Shown here: piece by piece, positions 12,038 to 19,488 of the stretch | Numbering within the stretch: position 1 is the stretch's first letter | How the letters are laid out: each line of letters begins with the position of its first letter | Assembly: GCA_040902655.1 (NCBI GenBank) | Contig: JBBDWV010000050.1 | Coordinates: 1 to 42,329, forward strand | Direction: 5' to 3' | From: Mycobacteriales bacterium | GTDB lineage: Bacteria > Actinomycetota > Actinomycetes > Mycobacteriales > SCTD01 | Length of the DNA: 42,329 bases | Notes under the pieces: generated by a model | Told to the model about the DNA's origin: nothing | Seen by the model: only the letters and a program-made list of their open reading frames with translations | Database searches by the model: none | Made by a program: the position numbers and the translations under genes

Positions 12038-13240
12038 GTGCGTCGCCCGGGTGCCCGGGAAGGGTGTGTCGTCAGGACCGACGAGGAGGTACCGATCACC
12101 AGCGACGTCGCGCTGCGCCAGGCACAGCGGTTGGCGCGGCACGCCCGCACTCAGCTGGCGGTGAAGTCAGCCCTTGCCGCGGTCCTGGCGTGGGTGGTGG
12201 CGGAGATCGTCGCGCGGGCACCCACCGGCGTCCAGCTGGAGAGCTACCTGTACTACGCACCGCTCGGCGCTGTGGTGGCGACGCACCCGACGGTGGCAGC
12301 GTCGCTGCGGACCGCGCGAGCCGCCTTCCTCGCGCTGGCGGTGGGCGCGGGCCTCGGGGTGACCGTGCACTCGCTGATTGCGCCGGGTCCCATCTCGTTG
12401 GCCCTGGTCGTCGGCGTCGGAGTGGCGCTCGGTGCCCTGCCCGGGGTCGGGGAACAGCGCAGCTGGGTGCCGATCGTCGCGCTGTTCGTGCTCGTCGTCG
12501 GCGACACCCAGGCCGCCAGTTACGCGATCGCGTACGTCGCTCTGACCGGGCTGGGTGCGCTGTGTGGGGTCGCGCTGAACCTGTTGTTGCCGGCCCTGCG
12601 CCTCGATGAGGGCGAGGAGGCGCTGAGCCGGCTGCGTGACCGGGTGGTCGACCAGCTGAAGGATCTGGCCGACGGCCTCCGGGTGGGTCCGGCGCCGGCT
12701 CGACAGGACCACTGGCGCGTGCACCCGCTGGGTCCTGAGGCCAGCCGCACCCGTGAGGCGACGCAGGAGGTGCTCGACGCACGCCGCGGCAATCTGCGGG
12801 CCCGGCACCACTCAGCTGCGGTCCAGCGGCAACGCCGCGTCGGGCGGGCGCTCGACCGCGTCGCCCTCCTCGCGGAGGACCTGCCAGAGATGCTTGCGCA
12901 GACCCACAGCGGCGACCTCGAGCGGAAGCCGTTGGACCCGGAGCTGGCGGCGGTGACGGCGGATGCGCTCGACCAGCTGGCGGAGCTCGTCCGCGCCTAC
13001 GACACCGATCTCGAGCCCGACGACCGTCGGGTCCAGGACGCCGAGGAGGCGGTGCGGCGGCTCACGGAGGAGTTCGGGCAACGACGGCAGCTCGACGACG
13101 CGGAGGTCGCGGTGCTCGGCGCTGTCGTGGCGAATCTGCGGCGCTCCCTCGCCGCGGTCGCCCCCGAACGCCCGGACCGGCGCCCGTCGATGCTGCTTGC
13201 CGGCGACTCTGCGCAGCAGCAGGACCGGGTCCGGCCGTAG
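12038..13240 (+). CDS. FUSC/aromatic acid exporter-family membrane protein
   Basis: The 400-residue protein has an N-terminal bundle of about six hydrophobic helices (residues about 42-190). A long charged cytosolic helical region follows, the plan of FUSC/ArAE-family proteins that export aromatic acids or are of unknown transport role. The start is unclear. GTG at 12038 is the only canonical in-frame start before the first helix, yet a strong GAGGAGGT Shine-Dalgarno-like sequence lies at about 12083-12090 with no ATG, GTG or TTG at the right distance in frame. The final residues (LLAGDSAQQQDRVRP) read across DNA that is antisense to a remnant of the 526-residue gene, so the C-terminus may have been acquired or trimmed. 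Confidence 0.7.
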   Translation: MRRPGAREGCVVRTDEEVPITSDVALRQAQRLARHARTQLAVKSALAAVLAWVVAEIVARAPTGVQLESYLYYAPLGAVVATHPTVAASLRTARAAFLALAVGAGLGVTVHSLIAPGPISLALVVGVGVALGALPGVGEQRSWVPIVALFVLVVGDTQAASYAIAYVALTGLGALCGVALNLLLPALRLDEGEEALSRLRDRVVDQLKDLADGLRVGPAPARQDHWRVHPLGPEASRTREATQEVLDARRGNLRARHHSAAVQRQRRVGRALDRVALLAEDLPEMLAQTHSGDLERKPLDPELAAVTADALDQLAELVRAYDTDLEPDDRRVQDAEEAVRRLTEEFGQRRQLDDAEVAVLGAVVANLRRSLAAVAPERPDRRPSMLLAGDSAQQQDRVRP

Positions 13241-13268
13241 GTCCTCGACAGCGGAGCGCAGGGAGCGG
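13211..13268 (-). pseudogene. Remnant of a second copy of the sigma-partner gene 5' end
   Basis: These 58 bp match 10593-10650 on the same strand with about 47 identities by direct comparison. On the minus strand they read RSLRSAVEDLRPDPVLLLRR, against RSVRSAVDELRPDPVLLLRG in the intact gene. Nothing else of the copy is recognisable, and the FUSC gene stop codon (13238-13240) lies inside it. A duplication followed by deletion is the simplest reading. Confidence 0.65.
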
Positions 13269-13475
13269 CCCCTCTCGTTGCATGGACCCGGCCGCGTGCA
13301 GGGACCGAAACTGCCGCGGGGCATGTGTCCGGTCGGAACTGTGTGCAGGAGAGGTCAACAATCCCAGAAAGTTGACCTCTCCTGCAACCAGCGCAGCAGG
13401 ACAGGTGTCGCCGGGCGGCCGCTGTCGGCCCAGTCCGCGCCGAGTCAGCAGGCTGGGGGCCGGCGTTCGGCCCTA
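13241..13475. other. Intergenic region between FUSC gene and zinc-motif gene
   Basis: Besides the gene remnant at its left edge and the 16-bp-arm inverted repeat at 13344-13386, I see no gene in this 235-bp convergent gap. Confidence 0.5.
13344..13386. repeat. Perfect inverted repeat (16-bp arms, 11-nt loop)
   Basis: Arms 13344-13359 and 13371-13386 are exact reverse complements (TGCAGGAGAGGTCAAC and its complement) around an 11-nt loop. It sits between convergent genes, so it may terminate both. There is no T-run, however, and the arms contain an AGGAGAGG core unlike the GC-only hairpins elsewhere here, so a dispersed intergenic repeat is possible. Confidence 0.7.
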
Positions 13476-13910
13476 CTAGTCGCAGCCGCAGACGCCGGAG
13501 GCGGCGCGCAGCTGGAAGCAGTCGGGGCAGGTGTTGGACTTCAGCACGGCCTTCTCCGCCTCGGCCTCACGCGCCAGCGTGGCGGCGCGGGTCGCGGCGG
13601 CCTTCCTCGTCCGGGCCTTGGCCTTGGCCTCGACGGCGTCCCGCTCGGCGGTGACGAGGGCATTGGCCGCGATGGTGTCGGCGTTCTCGTGCTCGAACAC
13701 CCGCTGGCGGACGGTGTCGGGGAGGAAGTCCATCGTCTGCCGGCACAGCAGTACCGCGACGTCGAGCGGGCACTCGGCGGCGACCTGCTCCACCACGTCT
13801 CCGTGCACCAGCTCGGGGTCTACGGCGACCAGGGCCTCGACGCGCTGCGCCGCCTCGTCGACGGCGGCCTGCAGCTCGGGGGCGGGCCCCAGCTCGGCGG
13901 TCTCTTCCAC
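13476..13910 (-). CDS. Hypothetical protein with C-terminal cysteine cluster
   Basis: The 144-residue protein is acidic at the N-terminus. It has a long Ala/Lys/Arg/Glu helix (residues about 90-122) and ends in NTCPDCFQLRAASGVCGCD, a CxxC...CxC cluster that could bind zinc. I do not recognise the family. The start is GTG at 13910. It is transcribed in the same direction as cspA, 150 bp downstream of it and beyond a hairpin, so the two are probably separate units. Confidence 0.7.
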   Translation of the reverse strand: MEETAELGPAPELQAAVDEAAQRVEALVAVDPELVHGDVVEQVAAECPLDVAVLLCRQTMDFLPDTVRQRVFEHENADTIAANALVTAERDAVEAKAKARTRKAAATRAATLAREAEAEKAVLKSNTCPDCFQLRAASGVCGCD

Positions 13911-14021
13911 GGCTGAAGCTCGCTTCCATGAGGGATACCGACGCGGGCTCGTCGTCGGGCGCTGCTACCAGTCTGCCCCAGGTCTGCAGGAAGGTGGCCA
14001 CCACCGGACCGGACGCACGAA

Positions 14022-14047
14022 GGCCCGGCCCCACAGGGGACCGGGCC
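14022..14047 (-). terminator. Hairpin after cspA
   Basis: On the minus strand GGCCCGG-T-CCCC / GGGGCCGGGCC forms an 11-bp stem with one bulged base and a TGT loop, 16 bp beyond the cspA stop. No long U-tract follows, which is common for actinobacterial terminators. Confidence 0.6.
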
Positions 14048-14063
14048 GACGGGTGAGCGGGAA

Positions 14064-14267
14064 CTACTGCGGAACGACGTTCTCCGCCTGCGGGCCCTTG
14101 GGGCCCTGCGTGATGTCGAACTCGACGCGCTGGTTCTCGTCGAGGGACTTGTAGCCGTCCGTGGCGATCGCGGAGAAGTGCACGAAGACGTCGGCGCCGC
14201 CGCCGTCCTGAGCGATGAAGCCGAAGCCCTTCTCGGCGTTGAACCACTTCACAGAACCCTGAGCCAT
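14064..14267 (-). CDS. cspA: Cold-shock protein CspA family
   Basis: The 67-residue single-domain OB-fold protein carries RNP1 (KGFGFIA) and RNP2 (VFVHF), and begins [17 protein letters not shown]. It binds single-stranded RNA/DNA and acts as an RNA chaperone. The ATG at 14267 has an AAGGAGA Shine-Dalgarno 7 nt upstream (14275-14281); an earlier in-frame ATG would add residues without homology. The predicted leader is about 140 nt and contains two hairpins, one followed by a T-run, so expression may be controlled by leader structure. Confidence 0.95.
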   Translation of the reverse strand: MAQGSVKWFNAEKGFGFIAQDGGGADVFVHFSAIATDGYKSLDENQRVEFDITQGPKGPQAENVVPQ

Positions 14268-14296
14268 GTTGCTGTCTCCTTCAAAGACCATGGGGC

Positions 14297-14311
14297 CGCG
14301 CACTGTGCGCG
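14297..14311 (-). promoter_or_regulatory. Small hairpin in cspA leader near the ribosome site
   Basis: CGCGCA / TGCGCG with a CAG loop forms a 6-bp stem about 16 nt upstream of the cspA Shine-Dalgarno. It could stabilise or expose the ribosome-binding region; this is inference from base pairing alone. Confidence 0.4.
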
Positions 14312-14340
14312 ATCCCGGAGTTGAGCTGTCGGAGACGCGT

Positions 14341-14373
14341 AAAACGCCCGCGACCTACACGTCCGCGGGCGTT
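14341..14373 (-). promoter_or_regulatory. Terminator-like hairpin with T-run in cspA leader (candidate attenuator)
   Basis: Arms 14343-14352 and 14364-14373 are perfect 10-bp complements (AACGCCCGCG type) with an 11-nt loop. On the minus strand the stem runs directly into four T residues. It lies between the putative cspA promoter (14414-14419) and the cspA start, so it would sit in the transcript leader. Confidence 0.5.
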
Positions 14374-14413
14374 GATGAACACGAGCGAAGAGGTGCAACT
14401 GCAACCGGGCCAC

Positions 14414-14419
14414 AGTCTA
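14414..14419 (-). promoter_or_regulatory. -10 box (TAGACT, extended TGTG) for cspA
   Basis: The minus strand reads TGTG immediately before TAGACT, an extended -10. It implies a transcript start near 14406 and a leader of about 140 nt before cspA. No good -35 hexamer is visible. Confidence 0.45.
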
Positions 14420-14520
14420 CACAGGTCGGCGCCGTGGGCTGCGTGGTCCTGCGCGCGCTCGCCGGGCTGCTGTGGCGCAGAGTGCCGGCGCCAAGCTTCT
14501 CGCCGGGCCGCCGCCGCCCT

Positions 14521-14583
14521 TGATCAACGCCGGGCTTGCGCCTGTCTGTGAGGGCGAAAGATGAGGAATTCCGGCGTTGATCA
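14521..14583. repeat. 13-bp-arm inverted repeat upstream of helicase gene
   Basis: TGATCAACGCCGG (14521-14533) and its exact reverse complement (14571-14583) flank a 37-nt centre that contains GAATTC and a weak inner stem. The right arm ends 35 bp before the helicase start. It could be an operator, a cruciform, or a short non-autonomous repeat. Confidence 0.65.
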
Positions 14584-14617
14584 CTCCCGCTGAGTCCCGT
14601 CCTGGCAGGATGCCCAG

Positions 14618-17500
14618 GTGATGCACGACGCCTGGGACCGCTGCGCCTTCCCGGGCACCTTGCGGCGCTACCAGGCGCAGGCCCTCGACGTAGCCGAGCA
14701 GCTGCGTGCCGCCGGGCGCTCCAGCGCCTGCCTCGTGCTGCCGCCGGGCGCGGGCAAGACCGTGCTGGGTCTCGAGGCGGCCCGCCGGATCGGCCGCCGC
14801 ACGATGGTCCTCACGCCCAACACGGCCGTGCAGGCCCAGTGGCTGGCGCAGTGGAAGGCCTTCGGCGGCGACGGTCCGCACCCCTGCCCGGGCAGCGCCG
14901 AGCCGGCCCTGACAGCTCCGCTGAGCGTGCTCACCTACCAGTCCCTCACTGCCTGGGACCGTACCGCCGACGACGAGGATGTCGAGGACGACTCCTCCGC
15001 CTCGCTGGCCGAGACCCGCCGCGCCGCGCTGCACGGCGAGGAGGGCAGTGACCTGCTCGACCTGCTCCACCCGCGCGGTCGCGACCTGGTACGACGGGCA
15101 GCCACGAGCGGGCCGTGGACGCTGGTGCTGGACGAGGGCCACCACCTGCTGGAGACGTGGGGGGACCTGTGCCGCGCCCTCGTGCGCGCCCTGGGGGAGG
15201 ACACCTGGGTGCTCGGTCTGACCGCCACCCCGCACACCTCGATGACCGCCCGGCAGGGCGAGCTGCACGACGACCTGTTCGGCGACAGAGACTTCGTGGT
15301 GCCGGCGCCGGCGGCGGTGAAGGAGGGCGAGCTGGCGCCCTACCAGGAGCTGGTCTACCTCACCGCACCGACCGCCGAGGAGGAGGCCCGCGTCGTCGGA
15401 GAACGTCAGCGCTTCGCCGACCTACGACTCGAGCTGCTGTCGCTGCGCACCGGCAGCCTGCCGTTCCTGGACTGGCTCTGGCGGCGGCTGCACGACCGCC
15501 GGCTGCAGCGCGACGCGCCGCGGCTGACGTGGTCGGAGCTGGCGGAGGTCGAGCCGGAACTGGCCCGGGCAGGCCTGCGCCTGGTGCAGTCCGGGGTGCT
15601 GGAGCTGCCGGTCGGCGCGCGGCTGCGGGAGGAGCACCGGGTGGCGGCCGACGCCCGGGACTGGGCGGTGCTGCTCGGGGCCTATGCCCGCGAGCACCTG
15701 TCCCGGACGTCCTCCCCGGAGGACGCCCGCCTGCTCGAGTCGATCCGGGCCGTGCTGCCCAGCCTCGGCTTCGTCCTCACCGGGCGCGGACTGCGCACCT
15801 CGACGTCGCTGGTGGACCGCATCTGTGCGCTGTCGGCCGCCAAGGCTGCCGCTGCGCTCCATATCCTGGACGCCGAGTTCCAGGCGCTGGGCGAGGACCT
15901 GCACGCGGTCGTGCTGTGCGACGTCGAGCAGCGCCCCGCCCAGGCGCCGGCGAGCCCGCAGGAGGCCCCTCGCGAGCGGCCGGCCGGCTCCGCCCGGCTG
16001 TCCTTCCTGGCGCTGGCGAACAGCGAGCTCGGACCGGCGTTGCGTCCGGTGCTGGTGACCGGGCGGACCGTCGCGATGCGGCGTGCGGACCTGGCCGGCT
16101 TCCGGGCGTTCGCGCCGGCGGCGCTGGCCGACCGACTGCTGGCCGACCCGCTCGACGGGAACCGCTCCCTCGTCACGCTGAGCGCCGGGGTCGGTTGGAG
16201 CGCGCGGGTCTGGACGGCGCTGATGACCCGATGGCTCGAGGCCGGCGGCACGCACGTCCTGGTCGGCACCCGCGGCCTGCTCGGGGAGGGGTGGGACTGC
16301 CCGGCGCTCGACGTCGTGGTGGACCTGACCACCGCCGCCACGCCGACCGCGGTGACCCAGCTGCGTGGCCGGTCGCTGCGCCTGGACCCGCAGCGGCCGG
16401 ACAAGGTCGCCGACAACTGGACCGTGGTCTGCGTCAGCGACGAGCACCCGCGCGGCGACGCCGACTACCTGCGGGCCGTCCGCAAGCACGAGCACCACTT
16501 CGCTCCCGGCCGCGACGGCGTCGTCGAATCCGGCATCGGGCACTGCGACGACGCCCTCGGGCCCTACGCCCCGCCGGACCCGCAGACCCGCGTCGCCGTC
16601 AACGACCGCGCGCTGGTGCGGACCGCGAATCGGGATGCGGTACGCGTCGCCTGGGCGGTCGGGGCCGGCTACCGCGGCATCGAGGTCGCGACGCTGCGGG
16701 TCCGCGCCCAGCGGTCGCTCGGGCTGCCGGGCGGTGTCGTGCCGGCCCCGCTGCTGGTCGTTCGGCAGACCCTCGGTGCGCCCGCTCCCGCACCGCTGCC
16801 GGACCCGCACCGCCCGACCCGGCTGTGGCCGCTGCCGACCGCGACCGCCGTGCCGGCAGGTGTCTCGGTCGGTCTGGCCGAGGGCCCGGCGACCGGCATG
16901 ACCGCTGCAGCCGGCACCGGCGCCCTGGTGACGGCCGCTGTCGGTGGCCGTCGCTACGCCCGGCAGCTGCGTGCCCTGCAGCCGGTAGCCGACGGCGGAC
17001 AGACCGCGACCCTGCGTCAGTTGGCGCACGCCGTCGGCGATGCCCTGCACGCCATCGGGGCGACCTCGGTGGGTGCCGCGGCGGTGCGCGTGACCGGTGG
17101 GCCCGGCGGTGATGTGGCGTGCGAGCTCGACGCACCGACAGCGGACTCGCTGCTGTTCGCGACCTGCCTGGAGGAGCTGCTGGCGCCGCTCGCCGACCCC
17201 CGCTGGCTGGTCTCCCGGCTGGTGCTGCCGGTGCCCGCCGCGGCCGCCGACCGGCACCGGCTGGCCCGGGCACGCGCGCTTGGCCGCCCGGTCGAGGCGG
17301 CCGTGGCGTGGCACGCCGTGCCGACGGCGTTCGGCCGTTCCAGAAAGGGAATTGCGGCTTTCGAGGCCGCCTGGTGGGCCCATGTCGGTGCCGGCCGGCT
17401 GGTGCTCGCCAAGGACGCGGAGGGGTTCGCGCTGCTGGACCTGCTGCGGGGCGAAGATCCGTTCACGCTGACCAGCCGGTTGCGTACCGTCTGGCGGTAG
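14618..17500 (+). CDS. Large SF2 DEAD/DEAH-type helicase of uncharacterised family
   Basis: The 960-residue protein has motif I PPGAGKT (about 42-48), motif II DEGH (172-175) instead of the usual DEAH/DECH, motif III TAT (202-204), and a second RecA domain with GTRGLLGEGWDCP and QLRGRSLRLDP (motif VI, near 580). An acidic insert (DDEDVEDDSS) lies between motifs Ia and II. About 300 residues after motif VI match no domain I know. The early part resembles restriction-type and XPB-like helicases acting on duplex DNA. No nuclease or methylase gene is adjacent, so it is not obviously part of a restriction system. The start is GTG 14618 or ATG 14621; a GCAGGA sequence precedes them. Confidence 0.82.
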   Translation: MMHDAWDRCAFPGTLRRYQAQALDVAEQLRAAGRSSACLVLPPGAGKTVLGLEAARRIGRRTMVLTPNTAVQAQWLAQWKAFGGDGPHPCPGSAEPALTAPLSVLTYQSLTAWDRTADDEDVEDDSSASLAETRRAALHGEEGSDLLDLLHPRGRDLVRRAATSGPWTLVLDEGHHLLETWGDLCRALVRALGEDTWVLGLTATPHTSMTARQGELHDDLFGDRDFVVPAPAAVKEGELAPYQELVYLTAPTAEEEARVVGERQRFADLRLELLSLRTGSLPFLDWLWRRLHDRRLQRDAPRLTWSELAEVEPELARAGLRLVQSGVLELPVGARLREEHRVAADARDWAVLLGAYAREHLSRTSSPEDARLLESIRAVLPSLGFVLTGRGLRTSTSLVDRICALSAAKAAAALHILDAEFQALGEDLHAVVLCDVEQRPAQAPASPQEAPRERPAGSARLSFLALANSELGPALRPVLVTGRTVAMRRADLAGFRAFAPAALADRLLADPLDGNRSLVTLSAGVGWSARVWTALMTRWLEAGGTHVLVGTRGLLGEGWDCPALDVVVDLTTAATPTAVTQLRGRSLRLDPQRPDKVADNWTVVCVSDEHPRGDADYLRAVRKHEHHFAPGRDGVVESGIGHCDDALGPYAPPDPQTRVAVNDRALVRTANRDAVRVAWAVGAGYRGIEVATLRVRAQRSLGLPGGVVPAPLLVVRQTLGAPAPAPLPDPHRPTRLWPLPTATAVPAGVSVGLAEGPATGMTAAAGTGALVTAAVGGRRYARQLRALQPVADGGQTATLRQLAHAVGDALHAIGATSVGAAAVRVTGGPGGDVACELDAPTADSLLFATCLEELLAPLADPRWLVSRLVLPVPAAAADRHRLARARALGRPVEAAVAWHAVPTAFGRSRKGIAAFEAAWWAHVGAGRLVLAKDAEGFALLDLLRGEDPFTLTSRLRTVWR

Positions 17501-17505
17501 CCGAT

Positions 17506-17511
17506 TAGCGT
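17506..17511 (+). promoter_or_regulatory. -10 box (TAGCGT) of rarD
   Basis: TAGCGT ends 6 nt before the GTG at 17518, consistent with a leaderless promoter between the helicase stop and rarD. Confidence 0.5.
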
Positions 17512-17517
17512 GACCGG

Positions 17518-18423
17518 GTGACAGCGACCCGCCGCGGTGCCCTCTCTGCGGGGGCCGCCTACCTGATCTGGGGACTGTTCCCGCTCTACTGGCCGCTGCT
17601 GGCCCCCTCGGGCTCCCTCGAGATCCTCGCCCACCGCATCCTGTGGTCGCTGGTGGTCGTGGTCGCCCTGCTCGCCGTCACGCGCCGGCTCGACGCGCTG
17701 CGGGCCGCTGCCGCCGACCGCCGCCGGCTGCGGCTGCTCGCGCTGGCGGCCGTGCTCATCGGGGTCAACTGGGGGACCTACATCTACGGGGTCACGTCCG
17801 ACCAGGTCGTGGAGGCCTCGCTCGGCTACTTCGTCACCCCGATCGTCACGGTGCTGCTGGGTGTCGTGGTGCTCGGCGAGCGGCTCCGTGCCACCCAGTG
17901 GGCGGCGCTCGGGGTGGCCCTGCTCGCGGTCGTGGTGCTCACGGTCGAGAACGGCGGTCCGCCCTGGATCGCCCTGGTGCTGGCGTTCTCGTTCGGGGGC
18001 TACGGCCTGCTGAAGAAGCTGTCGGGCGTCGGAGCCGTCGCGGCACTCGCCGTCGAGACCGCCGTGCTGCTACCGGTCGCCGCGGCCTACGTGGGGTTGC
18101 TGGGGGCCACCGGTGCCGGCACCTTCGCCAGCCAGGGCATCGGGCACGCCGTCCTGCTCGCCTTCGCCGGCGTCGTCACCGCGGTGCCGCTGCTGCTGTT
18201 CGGTGCGGCCGCCTCCCGGGTGTCGCTCACGACGCTCGGGGTGCTGCAGTACCTCACCCCGACGATGCAGTTCCTGCTCGGGGTCACCCTGTTCGCTGAG
18301 CCGCTACCGGCGCTGCGGCTGCTCGGCTTCGTCCTCGTCTGGTCCGGCCTGGCGCTGTTCACCACCGACCTGGTGCGGCACCACCGCCGCACGCTGCGGC
18401 TGGCCGTGAACACCCCTGCATAG
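17518..18423 (+). CDS. rarD: EamA-family transporter RarD
   Basis: The 301-residue protein has ten predicted membrane helices in two EamA repeats. It starts GALSAGAAYLIWGLFPLYW, a signature of RarD proteins, and keeps the GVNWGTYIYGV and GYFVTPIVTVLLGV segments. Family members are drug/metabolite-superfamily permeases first linked to chloramphenicol resistance; the true substrate is unknown. The GTG at 17518 follows a leaderless-type -10 box. Its TAG stop is reused as the start of the next gene's -10 box. Confidence 0.92.
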   Translation: MTATRRGALSAGAAYLIWGLFPLYWPLLAPSGSLEILAHRILWSLVVVVALLAVTRRLDALRAAAADRRRLRLLALAAVLIGVNWGTYIYGVTSDQVVEASLGYFVTPIVTVLLGVVVLGERLRATQWAALGVALLAVVVLTVENGGPPWIALVLAFSFGGYGLLKKLSGVGAVAALAVETAVLLPVAAAYVGLLGATGAGTFASQGIGHAVLLAFAGVVTAVPLLLFGAAASRVSLTTLGVLQYLTPTMQFLLGVTLFAEPLPALRLLGFVLVWSGLALFTTDLVRHHRRTLRLAVNTPA

Positions 18424-18426
18424 GCT
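18421..18426 (+). promoter_or_regulatory. -10 box (TAGGCT) of murB overlapping rarD stop codon
   Basis: TAGGCT begins with the rarD TAG stop and ends 6 nt before the murB GTG at 18433, giving murB its own leaderless promoter. Confidence 0.5.
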
Positions 18427-18432
18427 GCGCCG

Positions 18433-19479
18433 GTGCTCGACCGCGCTGACGTCCCGCTCGCCCCGCTGACGACCCTGCGTCTGGGCGGGCCCGCCCGCCG
18501 TCTGGTCACGGCGTACGACGAGGAGTCACTGGTCGGCGTCGTCCACGCCGCCGACGACGCGGGCGAGCCGCTGCTCGTGCTCGGCGGGGGCAGCAACCTC
18601 GTGCTGCCGGACGCCGGTTTCGCCGGCACAGTCGTCCGGGTGGCGGTGCACGGGCTGTCGGCCACGCAGCAGGACGCCCGCGTTCTCCTGACGGCGGGCG
18701 CCGGCGAGGAGTGGGAGTCCCTCGTCGGGCTGTGTGTCGCCGACCGGCTGGCCGGCATCGAGGCGCTGTCGGGCATTCCCGGCCTGGTCGGTGCCGGCCC
18801 GGTGCAGAACATCGGGGCCTACGGCCAGGACGTCTCCCAGACGATCACCGCGGTGCGGGCCTACGACCGGTCCGCCCGCACGGTCGTCACGCTGACCGCC
18901 CCGGAGTGCGAATTCTCCTACCGCAGCAGCGTTTTCAAGCGCGCCCCCGGCCGCTGGGTGGTGCTGTCGGTGACCTTCGGGCTCACCTCCAGCGAGCTGT
19001 CGGGACCGGTGGGCTACGCCGAGCTGGCGCGCCGGCTCGGTGTCCCGCTCGGTGCGACGGCGCCGCTGGGCGAGGTGCGCGAGGCGGTGCTGGCGCTGCG
19101 CCGCGGCAAGGGCATGGTGCTGGACGCCGCCGACCCCGACACCCGCAGCGCCGGCTCCTTCTTCACCAACCCGCTGCTCACCCCCACGCAGCTGGAGCAC
19201 CTGCTCGCCCGCGTGCCGGAGACCCCGCCGAGCTGGTCGGAGCCGGACGGCCGCACGAAGGTCTCGGCCGCCTGGCTGATCGAGCGCTCCGGCTTCGGTC
19301 GGGGAGCCTTCGACGGCGCTGCGGGCATCTCCGGCAAGCACCCCCTTGCGCTGGTCAACCGCGGGGGGGCGACCACCGCCGACCTGCTGCGGGTCGCGCG
19401 GGCGGTCCGTGACGGGGTGCGGGAGCGCTTCGGCGTCGAGCTCGTGCCCGAGCCCGTTCTCGTGGGCGAGCCGCTGTAG
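18433..19479 (+). CDS. murB: UDP-N-acetylenolpyruvoylglucosamine reductase MurB
   Basis: The 348-residue cytosolic flavoprotein reduces UDP-GlcNAc-enolpyruvate to UDP-MurNAc with NADPH. It has the FAD-binding LVLGGGSNLVLPD, GIPGLVGAGPVQNIGAYGQ, YRSSVFK, and the type I GSFFTNP motif whose Ser is the proton donor. SAAWLIERSGFGRG lies near the end. Length and order match type I MurB. It is transcribed alone or after rarD, and converges with the ROK kinase gene across a small hairpin. Confidence 0.95.
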   Translation: MLDRADVPLAPLTTLRLGGPARRLVTAYDEESLVGVVHAADDAGEPLLVLGGGSNLVLPDAGFAGTVVRVAVHGLSATQQDARVLLTAGAGEEWESLVGLCVADRLAGIEALSGIPGLVGAGPVQNIGAYGQDVSQTITAVRAYDRSARTVVTLTAPECEFSYRSSVFKRAPGRWVVLSVTFGLTSSELSGPVGYAELARRLGVPLGATAPLGEVREAVLALRRGKGMVLDAADPDTRSAGSFFTNPLLTPTQLEHLLARVPETPPSWSEPDGRTKVSAAWLIERSGFGRGAFDGAAGISGKHPLALVNRGGATTADLLRVARAVRDGVRERFGVELVPEPVLVGEPL

Positions 19480-19484
19480 CGGCT
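19469..19484. terminator. Weak hairpin at murB / ROK kinase convergence
   Basis: AGCCGC / GCGGCT with a TGTA loop includes the murB stop codon. The stem is only 6 bp and has no T-run, so terminator function is uncertain. Confidence 0.35.
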
Positions 19485-19488
19485 ACCG

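Larger units (their letters stand above)
14268..14617. other. Divergent intergenic region between cspA and SF2 helicase
   Basis: This 350-bp region holds the cspA Shine-Dalgarno, two leader hairpins, a likely cspA -10 box, and a 13-bp-arm inverted repeat close to the helicase start. I see no protein-coding gene in it. Confidence 0.6.

Noticed and set aside
14341-14373. The hairpin at 14343-14373 as a terminator of a gene to its right
   Set aside because: No minus-strand gene lies upstream of it; the adjacent gene on the right is transcribed away, so a cspA leader element is more likely.
15115-17112. 665-codon frame within the helicase gene
   Set aside because: Same strand, shifted frame, Arg/Ala/Gly-rich and without motifs; the in-frame helicase carries all conserved motifs.
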